A stretch of 64,000 bases of DNA from Aquarana catesbeiana (lineage: Eukaryota > Chordata > Amphibia > Anura > Ranidae), in contig NC_133327.1 in assembly GCF_042186555.1 (NCBI RefSeq), positions 106,729,167 to 106,793,166 of the forward strand. Direction: 5' to 3'. Shown here one piece after another: positions 56,060 through 64,000 of this stretch; the stretch's first letter is position 1; the number at the start of each line of letters is the position of its first letter. The notes under the pieces were generated by a model, which did not search any database, was not told where the DNA came from, and saw only the letters and a list, made by a program, of their open reading frames with translations. A program made the position numbers and the translations under genes.

Positions 56060-56960
56060 AATGAAAGAACTTTGATTTTACAGTACGCAGGAACTCAGCA
56101 TTTTCCACAGACACCGCTAATGGTACCTGCGCGCCATTCCTCCCCAGAAACAAAGACTCAAAGGGGGCCATTAACGCTACATGTGACACCATTAAAGTGA
56201 TTAAAACGTCCTCCTCCACCAGTTATGACATTCTTCTCCATCATAAATTACACTGCTACAGCACATTGGCACAGCTTTGGAAAATGCATTTATTAACCCC
56301 CGATAGGGATTCTTGTCTGCAGAAAAGGAGAGCACCGATCCTCTCCATTATAACATTAAAAGCTTTTTTATCAGTTGGCTTGAACTGCCCATTGCCTGCT
56401 CGGCTCCAACCCAACAATTGACCCTTTTATGTTTGACAGATACATCCGTGGGTGATTAGCAAGTGATCCTGCATAGAATTTTGCATCTAAAAGCTCTACA
56501 GAATGGATCTGGCTTCCTGGCTAACTGTATAAGCTAGTGGAGGTTACGGCTTTGCTTTTTTCCCTGATTTTAAAAGTATATTGTCTAACATCCATGGTGG
56601 AGGAATTTGGCAAGCAATGTTTTTGTTTTCTAGTGAACAGGCCACTCTACTAAGGGTTAATACACAGGCCATGTGTGTTCTACTTCGGACGTGTATTCAA
56701 GGCATTTTTGCAGCAGTGAATGGGGAAGTGCTCTCTTTTTATTATTTGTTGATCTTGCCATGCATTGCATTTCTTTCTCAATGCAAGGTTAAAAGGAATG
56801 TAATGTGAACACATCTCAAGCACATATAAGACGTTTTTCCTTGAAAAATCGAGTCCAATGCTTGCATCCGCTATTTTATGGTTAGTCATGTACAGCAAAA
56901 AGGGGGAAAAAAAAAAAAAAAAAATCTGGTATGAGGTCTGCCCATCAATGTTTGAATTAC
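56060..56960. other. Non-repetitive intron block
   Basis: Balanced composition, no match within the window to any repeat above, and no exon with credible splice sites. Phrases such as gccattaacgctacatgtga and ggtgattagcaagtgatcct look unlike decayed transposons. It could hold conserved noncoding sequence, which I cannot test here. Confidence 0.4.
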
Positions 56961-57072
56961 ACATCCTCTGAGGTCTTACACATTGCTTTCCTTTACATTA
57001 GGTCAACTGTCAAATATGAAATCACAAGCTTTTTACTGCTACAATATAAACTAAATCCAAAACAGGTTTGAT

Positions 57073-57668
57073 TTAAAGTGGTATTAAACCCAAAAGGAAA
57101 CATTTATTATATTGCAGCTTACCAATCTTTAGATGTGATGGCTTTATTAGTTTGGTGATCCAGACAGTAATTCTGTTTTTCAAAAGAACAAACTCTCCAG
57201 CATGTATCAGGCTGGGTTCACACTTATGCAAATTGGATGCGGCTTCATAGAATGCATGAAGGTAAAAAAACATTGAGCCTTTACCCACTTAGGAGGGGGG
57301 GGGCACTTAAACTCCCTTCCTGCCCAGACCAATTTTCAGCTTTCAGCATTGTTACACAACATTGAACTCAAATGAAATTTTTATCATTTTTTTCACAAAT
57401 AGAGCTTTCTTTTGCTGGTATTTAATTACTGCTGGGTTACTAGAAAAAAAAAAAAAAAGTTTCATAGTTTGTTATAAAGTTTTGAAAACAGGTAATTTTT
57501 CCTCCTTCATTGATGTGCGCTGATGAGGCTGCACTGATAGGCTGCACTGATAAGACAGCACCAATGAGCACTGATAGGTGGCACTGATGGGCCCTGGTAG
57601 GTGACACTGATAGGCAGCACTAATGAGGCACTGATGTGCATCTTTCGGCTATAGCGTGGGCGGCAAGT
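57073..57668. repeat. Fragments of TTAA-target and TTAACCACTT elements
   Basis: 57073-57230 starts tttaaagtggtattaaaccc (TTAA-target MITE end). 57279-57668 carries the degraded TTAACCACTT-family left end, the phrase caattttcagctttcagc, and a minisatellite gcactgataggtggcactga at 57515-57645. Neither element is complete. Confidence 0.6.
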
Positions 57669-58467
57669 ACCGTATTTATCGGCGTATAATACGCACTTTT
57701 TTCCCCTTAAAATCAGGGGAAAATAGTCGGTGCGTGTTATATGCCGATCCCCGCTAATTGTGCTCGATCGCCGCCGACATTCACATAGCGTGTAGTTTTA
57801 AATATGGTGCCGCGGAGTTCGGAGGGACTCGGCAGAGCTGAACGAGTGCCGCCGAAATCACAGTGACTGGGCGGAGCCGAGATACACATAGTCGAGTGTT
57901 CTCGGCTCTTTCCGACGCCGCTCACAGTCACGCCCAGTCCCGCCATTGGACCTGTGTTATGTCCATCATAGGGCGGGACTGTGAGCGGCACCGGAAAGAG
58001 CCGAGTACACTCGGCTATGTGTATCTCGGCGGCGTTCGTTCAGCTCCGCCGAGTCCCTCCGAACTCCGCGGCGCCATATTTAAAAAACTACATGCTATGT
58101 GTATGTCGGCGGCGATCTGTCCAAGCATGGACACTGGGGGCAAGGCTGCACTGACCACTGGGGCAAAGCTGCACTGACAAGGCTGCACTGACCACTGGGG
58201 CAAAGCTGCACTGACAAGGCTGCACTGACAAGGCTGCACTGGGGCAAAGCTGCACTGACATGGCTGCAATGGACACTGGGGCAAGGCTGCACTGACACTG
58301 AAAAGGCTGCAATGACACTAACAAGGCTGCAGATGGACACGATAAGGCTGCATTGATGGGCATTTTAATGTAAGTTTTTTTTTCCTTAAACTTCCCTCCT
58401 AAAAGTTTTTTTCCTTAAAATTCTCTCCTAAACTTGAGGTGCGTGTTATACGCCGATAAATATGGTA
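57669..58467. mobile_element. Element with ACCGTATTTATCGGCGTATA termini
   Basis: Left end accgtatttatcggcgtata, then acgcac; right end reverse complement accatatttatcggcgtataacacgcac-like, giving inverted repeats of about 28 bp. Inverted arms gcggcaccatatttaaa/ttaaatatggtgccgcg and ctcggctatgtgtatctcgg flank about 57790-58110, and a minisatellite (aaggctgcactgacaagg units) fills 58118-58350. Noncoding; the ORFs at 57737-58363 are artefacts. Confidence 0.85.
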
Positions 58468-58489
58468 GTTAAGGTATAACTAAAGGCTA

Positions 58490-58860
58490 AATATTTTTTT
58501 TTTTTAGTTTTGGATATAGTGGAGAAGGATTAGAACACCTGTTAGTTTTTAATGCTGTTTGTGCCCCCATTAGGGAGATTCACCTTCTCTATTAGTCCTG
58601 TTGACCAATATTATTGAAGGTAAAGAAAATCACAAATTTTGGGTTGTCTATAAAAAAGTAATAGAGGGGAAATCTTCCAGGGACGTCTTTAGTTCTGGTG
58701 ACCCAGGGGACCCCAAAGAATTCCTTTAATTTGCAGGATTTCCTCTCATGTCCTGTTCTGGCTATGGGACAGGGGGTAAATCTCCCCAATGGAACACAAA
58801 AAAATAAAAATAATCTGAAAGGGGTTATAACCCTCCCTTATTCTATCCAAAATGCCCATA
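58490..58860. repeat. Dispersed repeat, first long copy
   Basis: Shares with 63160-63560 the order gattagaacacctgt(t/c)agttttta, cccccattaggg, ggattcacc(t/c)tctc, ttccagggacgtc/ttccaatggggacatc, ttctggctatgggacag and ggttataaccctc. Shorter traces at 3380-3560, 46110-46260 and 55570-55640. Noncoding. Confidence 0.75.
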
Positions 58861-61282
58861 GTTCTACCTGAAATATGCTAGTACTACACGTCCTCCCCCG
58901 AGACTGACCTTGTTGCTGTCCAATAGTGCCCCCTGGGCTCCTTCATTAAGAGTGGTGTCTCACTAATACAGGAGATAGGTTACTGGCCAGATCCCCAAGT
59001 GAAAATAGAGGGGGGAGGGGGAAAAAAACCTAAAAAAAAAAAAAAGAAAAACTGATGCAGCTATCACATCTAAGGATCAGTTAGCTGCAATATATTTCAT
59101 TTTTGGTTTTGGATTTTTTTGGATGAATTTCATATTTCGATTGGTGGTTGAATCATCGGTTGGCTTCATATATCTTCCATAGGCACTTTCTCTCTTTATT
59201 TAAGTTTCTACCCTCCCCACCTGCTATTCAAATGGAGACTCGCTGTTTTATTTGGCTTTCCCAAATAATTTTATTATACATCAGCAAGACAAGGGAGGTT
59301 CACCTGATTGGCTTTTTTGCTGGCCCTGGAAGGGGAAGATATAAGAACTGTGGTGGGTATATCTCTGTTATCAAGAGATCCAAGAACCCAGACAGCAATT
59401 CATGCCAAATGAACCCACAGAAAACATAAAAAATTTCTGTTTACATGAAATTACAATTTCACAGTTTAACTTACGTGTAGCCAACAGACTGCATAGACTC
59501 CCTGAGATGCAACAACTAAGAACCATAGGTCTTTGCTGCAGAGAAACCCACATCTCCTTGTGGGGGCTCTTGCCAAAAAGTCTTAGGTTGTGGTCCTCAG
59601 GTTTGATATACTGGCGACAATTGATCTCCATGCAGATAACCCAAACCGAGGCAAAACAGAGGCCCGCAAGCAATTTTGGTCAGGGTGCCATTATAGCATA
59701 AGTAGGGGTCTAGACAGGCAATATATAAGCAAAGAGCAGAACCCAGAAGACAAGTTGGGGTTATAATCCACAAGAAAAGGAGATCAGAGAACCAATGTAC
59801 CACAAAGGGCCAAAAGTAACAATTTTGGTAATTTACAATTTCAGTGATACAAAAATTATTAATATTTTCTGAGTGATAATATTACAGGCATGCAGCACAT
59901 TTGCAGCATTCTCTTTTTTAACTAGCAGTTGCTCCAGGCAGATGCCTAGAAAGAATGGACCCTGCTAGGAAATGAAGACGTCGAGTCTGTCATGAGACTA
60001 GAGTATTGGCGGCTCTCTTTGGTTTCCCACATACTTTTTAATCTGTGCATTAGTTTTCCTCAACGGATGAGGATCAAACGAGATCTAATACAGAATATTG
60101 GCAGGTCAAACGTCAAAATACATATTTTACAATGTGGCAGATCAGGTTCAATTAGTTCACAAATGTGGTTTAATAACTTTATTTGATAAGCGAGATCTTC
60201 TTAGCCCGAATGATTAAAAATGACAGCAAGCCTAATAAGGCCAAACAGAGGAGTCAAAGTAGCACGCCAGATGTAATGACGGCTGTATTTCAATACACAC
60301 TCAGGAAAATCTTGAAGCTGCCTCTGGATTATGAATGAGTGTATAAAACGCAGCGGGACTCTGTGCACACTAGACAAGACGAGAGGAAAAAAAAAAAAAA
60401 TAGGGCGCAGAACAAATAAATGGATGATGTTTATTCACAGCAGTGAGCCTCACACTAATACAGTAAACATTGAATTCAGGTCACTGTATACCCAGATGCA
60501 CTCACGACTCAAAGCAGCATTTTTAATATTTTATAGCTCGGTGTTTACTGAGAACAGACACAGCACATCCAGCTCTATATACTATACATCCAGCTCTATA
60601 CATAGACGAACAAAAGCCAGAAACACATACTGCAGGTTACAAGTTCTTTGCTTTAATATTTTAGAATGATGATAATAATAATAATAATAAGGAGAACTAA
60701 GAGTACCAGTGGATTTAGAAGGACATTTATAGGATGAACAAGGCTGAAGGTACGCTACTATATTCTCTACCGTAGTTCCTTCTTGTGTAAACTAATGGTG
60801 AACACAAGGGAAATCCTTACCAAATGCATCAGGCACCTGAACTATGCAATATGCCGTGCTTCCAAGCTTGACACCTGCAAAACTGTGAAAGTGTCCAACA
60901 AAGACAAATACTTTGATGTGATGGACTAGACTACGGTGTTATTTTGTATGTTAATCCCCAAGTCTTTGTTAAAATAAAGGCAGCTCTCGCTGTAATGTTC
61001 ACCCAATCACCAGTGCTGTCCTCCAGAGAAACAATTGCTCTACACCTCTTCTGAGCAGATGACATCAATGGTTATTCAACCTACTTCCTTGAACCCACAG
61101 TGTCTCCTTAGAGATCTGCCCTGGATTTACATGAAAATCCTGCAGAGAGTGAAGTTGAAACTGGACTTTAAACAATGATACCTTGCTAGCTTTGAATATA
61201 CTCCAAACCCCATATGCTGATTTTTTTATTTTTTTTGCTATTTACCTCTGAATAAAGTGCCTACAAGTACTAGTATCGAGCC
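58861..61282. other. Intron sequence, little recognised
   Basis: Contains A-rich tracts (59023-59051, 60387-60400), an (AAT)n run at 60668-60690, and one arm of a distant inverted repeat at 60505-60553. The remainder gives no recognisable exon or repeat family. Confidence 0.45.
60668..60690. repeat. (AAT)n microsatellite
   Basis: Seven or so uninterrupted AAT/ATA units after gatgat. Confidence 0.9.
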
Positions 61283-61729
61283 TTAAAGCGGGGTTCCACT
61301 AAAATTTTTAACTTAATCTTACCCCCTTCAGTTAATTGCATAGATGTTCAAATGCCGCACAAATTTTTTTTTATTGCTGTAATTACCTTTATATTGTACT
61401 TTATTGTGGCACTTCCTGTCTCTCCTCCCATGGGAGTAGGCGTGTTTACTGCCTTTCCCCGGCGCCGCAGTGTCTCCTGGGAGCTTAGTGTCAGGCTTCC
61501 CAAGATTCAGTGTGGGAACAATGATCATGCTTGTGAACAAGCTGTGAACGAACAGCATTCACCACATCCAGGAAATCAATGCTTGTGGGCTTCACATGCC
61601 CACAAGCAAGATGGAAACAGCCAGCATCACATTTTTAAAGTTATTCTTCCGTACGAAAACAGACAGAGGCGGAAATATTACACCCAAACTGTGAGTATTA
61701 TTTTGGAATTAGCAAAGTGTCTCAGTGAC

Positions 61730-61764
<35 letters not shown>

Positions 61765-61787
61765 TGGTCGCCGGACTCCCGCTTTAA
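61283..61787. mobile_element. TTAA-target MITE, TIR AGCGGGGTTCCAC
   Basis: Begins ttaaagcggggttccactaa and ends ggactcccgctttaa. It has an internal hairpin ggcttcacatgcccacaagc region near 61580-61610 and a 28-bp A run (61732-61760). Noncoding. Confidence 0.85.
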
Positions 61788-62502
61788 GCCAACCATAGAT
61801 GGATCAAATCTCAGCTTATTCAGCAGGGACTGGCCGAGAGTCGATCCATCTATAGGCAGGCTGTTTGTACCCAAGTCAACCTATAAACACCGAGCTATAA
61901 AATATTAAAAACGCTGCTCTGAGTCGTGAGTAACCAGCATGTCAGATTTTTAGCATGCGATTATTGCCAGTGGCTATAGCCACTAGCAGTAATCACAGCA
62001 TTCTCTCGGCAGGGAAGGTTCCCTGATTCCTACGCCCCCGCCGGAAGAACACAATAGCACTGTGGGCAGTGTTAATGAGGGAATCGAGTGATTGTCTTGT
62101 GGTTGTTGCAGGAAAGACAATTGCATAACCTATGGCCTGCTTTACAGAGAAACAAACAGAGCTCAAAAGAGCCTTTGAGGAATTAGGCGGGCCATACACT
62201 GTGCAAATGTACTTCCTGCAACCACGGGTTGCAGGAAAGAAAATTTGCACGATTCCCCCATCAATAGAGACAGTGCTGACAGGGTAATCAGCAATTGTCT
62301 TTTCTGGCGGTGGGACAGGGGCAGGTGGTGGAAGCTGTCCCTGCCGGGAGAAGACAGTGATTATTGCTAGCGGCTATAGCATCCGTCAGGCTGGTTGTAC
62401 CCAAGTTGATCGATCAACTTGGTACATTCAGCCTGCCCATTAACGGTTAGAATCTTGGCCAGTTCCAGCTGAACTAGCGGGGATTTGAACCATGTATGGC
62501 CA
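61788..62502. mobile_element. Inverted-repeat element with CCATAGATGG-type ends
   Basis: The left end gccaaccatagatggatc and the right end ccatgtatggcc are inverted. Inner pairs include aggctgtttgtacccaagt with aacttggtacattcagcctg, and a 45-bp hairpin gcaaatgtacttcctgcaac / gttgcaggaaagaaaatttgc at 62206-62250. It abuts the previous and next elements with almost no spacer. Confidence 0.65.
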
Positions 62503-63138
62503 TTGTTCTATCATATTACAGCTACCCGTTAGATCGCGTAACGGAAGTGATGTTCCGACCAAAAAATACTTACTGCGCATGCGCTATATGTTCCATGGCG
62601 CCATGAGTTCCAAACACTTCACGATCTGACGAGTAGCGATAATCTGATAGAACACCCATGTGGACATCTTACTACACCCAGCTACGTCTTAAAATTTCAG
62701 AGTCATTTTAGTAATAAAGTGAGCGTATATAAATAAATATAGTATATTGATATCTGTGATGCAGTTTGGGTGTTTCATTTTGAAAGCCTAAAGGTTTAGC
62801 GCTGAGCAGCGCGGGGTGTACCAACATGGCCTCTGCTACCTTCCTACTGCTGACGTCTAGCTTCTTTCAAAATGTAACAGCATCACAGATGTCAATATAC
62901 TATATTTATTTACATACGCTCACTTTATTACTAAAATTACTCCGATTTTCAAGACGTAGCTGGGTGTAGTAACATGTCCGCATGGGTGTTCTATCATGTT
63001 ACTGCTACCCATCAGATCATGAAAGATTTGGAACGCATAGCATGTTGAAACGCAAAGCGCATGCACAGGAAGAATGTTTTAGTCGTAATGTCACTTCCGT
63101 TACACGATCTGATGGGTAACAGTAATCTGATAGAGCAC
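62503..63138. repeat. Palindrome of about 635 bp
   Basis: The left half (62503 to about 62780) is mirrored by the right half (about 62870 to 63138) with modest divergence: tagtaataaagtgagcgtat, aaatatagtatattgatatc and gtgtagtaa/ttactacacccagctacg pair exactly or nearly so. The centre is near 62820. Each arm itself contains two inverted phrases of the gatctgatgggtagcagtaa type, so four occur in all. No coding content, no named family. Confidence 0.85.
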
Positions 63139-63159
63139 CAGCTTTAGGTCTAAAAAAGT

Positions 63160-63560
63160 TTAAAGTGTAAATAAAAAGCAAAACATTCTTTTCTTTAATT
63201 TTGGAGAGTGGGAAGGGATTAGAACACCTGTCAGTTTTTATTGCGGCCTGTGTCCCCCATTAGGAGGATTCACCCTCTCAATTTGTCCTGTTTACAGTTC
63301 TCATCAAAAGTGAAAGTAAAAGAAAATCTTGTGTTGATACAGAAACAATAATATTGGGGAAACCTTCCAATGGGGACATCAGTTCCGGTGACAACCTGGG
63401 ATTCCCTCACGTTGGAGGGGTTTTCTTTCACTTCCTGTATTGGCTATGGGACAGAAAGTGAAGACAAAATTTCCCCAAAGGTTCAGAGGTGGCAAAAAAA
63501 AAAAAAAAATGGGACAGGGGTATAACCCTCGCTAATGTTGTCATAAACTTGGCAGGCTGC
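63160..63560. repeat. Dispersed repeat, second long copy
   Basis: The same ordered phrases as 58490-58860 (gattagaacacctgtcag, cccccattaggaggattcac, ggctatgggacag, ggtataaccctcg). Contains a 16-bp A run at 63494-63509. Confidence 0.75.
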
Positions 63561-63620
63561 CTGTTTTTTTTTTGTTTGGTTTGTTTTTTTAGACAGCTGT
63601 GAATAGAGAATTCTGCATTG

Positions 63621-64000
63621 AATCGGAAAACAGAGTTAGGTACCTGGTAACTCTTTTTCTAAGAAGTCTTCCAGGGCAGCATCCGAGAGATAGGCTCCTC
63701 CTCCCTAAAACAGGAAACACATTAGTCCACCATTATAAATTTCACACTCTTACCTGTGTGCCTCAGTTATGTTAAAGCACCGAAGGAATTCCCTGTAAGC
63801 TGCAAGCTCCCCCTCTGTACCTGGTTTTTGTTGTTTCAAGGGTGGGAACTAGTGCTGCCCTGGAAGACTTCTTAGAAAAAGAGTTACCAGGTACCTAACT
63901 CTGTTTTCTCGAATCGTCTTCCAGGGCAGCATCCGAGAGGATATATCAAGCAATACTTACTAGGGTGGGGTTAGAGACTGGAGCACTTTACGACCAAATG
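63621..64000 (-). mobile_element. Terminal region of a third DIRS element (truncated by window)
   Basis: The arm at 63626-63681 (gaaaacagagttaggtacct, aagaagtcttccagggcagc) is mirrored perfectly at about 63853-63908. A third, direct copy (tcttccagggcagcatccga) follows at 63917-63936. This is the same three-copy layout as the DIRS end at 28421-28760, with unrelated sequence. By analogy the recombinase gene should start beyond the third copy, outside the window, on the minus strand. Confidence 0.72.

Noticed and set aside
57737..58363. Cys/Ser/Gln-rich ORFs at 57.7-58.4 kb
   Set aside because: They lie within the noncoding ATCGGCGTATA-terminal element and translate its minisatellite.
59371..59701. 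Overlapping 99-100 codon ORFs on both strands near 59.4-59.7 kb
   Set aside because: No motif, no splice sites in suitable phase, and no similarity I recognise to TRAPPC12 or a transposon protein. Probably chance.

Overview
The window is vertebrate genomic DNA and almost certainly lies inside one gene. Three short exons on the minus strand (47986-48099, 45276-45414 and 3110-3222) splice in frame into a continuous segment that I recognise as the TPR-rich C-terminal half of TRAPPC12, a subunit of the TRAPPIII trafficking complex. Both ends of the gene lie outside the window. The introns are 2,571 bp, 42,053 bp, more than 15.9 kb (5' side) and more than 3.1 kb (3' side). No other host gene is supported. 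Nearly all other ORFs are translations of repeats.

The organism is most likely an anuran amphibian, probably a ranid-type frog. The support is DIRS-type tyrosine-recombinase retrotransposons, a CR1 LINE, many Tc1 families, and abundant short inverted-repeat elements with the termini GTACACACGGTCGGA and TTAACCACTTCC, which I associate with ranid genomes. The organism assignment is inference from repeat content plus the TRAPPC12 exons.

Layout. 0-5 kb: intron with three inverted-repeat elements and the last TRAPPC12 exon in view. 5.05-10.4 kb: a ruined DIRS element on the minus strand, split by a Tc1 and by a TTAACCACTT element. 10.9-19.3 kb: TTAA-target MITEs, a tRNA-type SINE, a hAT MITE with perfect target duplication, and a three-deep nest at 16.0-18.9 kb. 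19.3-21.8 kb: quiet intron. 21.8-24.9 kb: 5'-truncated CR1, a (TA)n tract and a fold-back Tc1. 24.9-28.3 kb: a TTAACCACTT element and a hAT element with an internal minisatellite. 28.4-34.1 kb: a second, nearly full-length but dead DIRS element. 34.8-42.3 kb: palindromes and MITEs. 43.07-45.19 kb: a hAT element holding a 31-bp tandem array, itself hit by a second hAT element; both have perfect 8-bp target duplications. 45.3-48.1 kb: two exons. 49.5-55.4 kb: a pile of four Tc1-type transposons carrying a processed retrocopy and an L2 LINE. 57-64 kb: inverted-repeat elements, a palindrome of about 635 bp, and the end of a third DIRS element running off the window.

The exons alone produce a cellular protein. 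Every transposon ORF examined is truncated, frameshifted or has lost catalytic residues, so the mobile DNA looks inert as coding sequence. I found no clearly undescribed functional system. The strongest leads are the hAT-in-satellite-in-hAT structure, the three DIRS terminal hairpins of shared architecture, the long palindrome at 62.5-63.1 kb, and the retrocopy with a complete target-site duplication.
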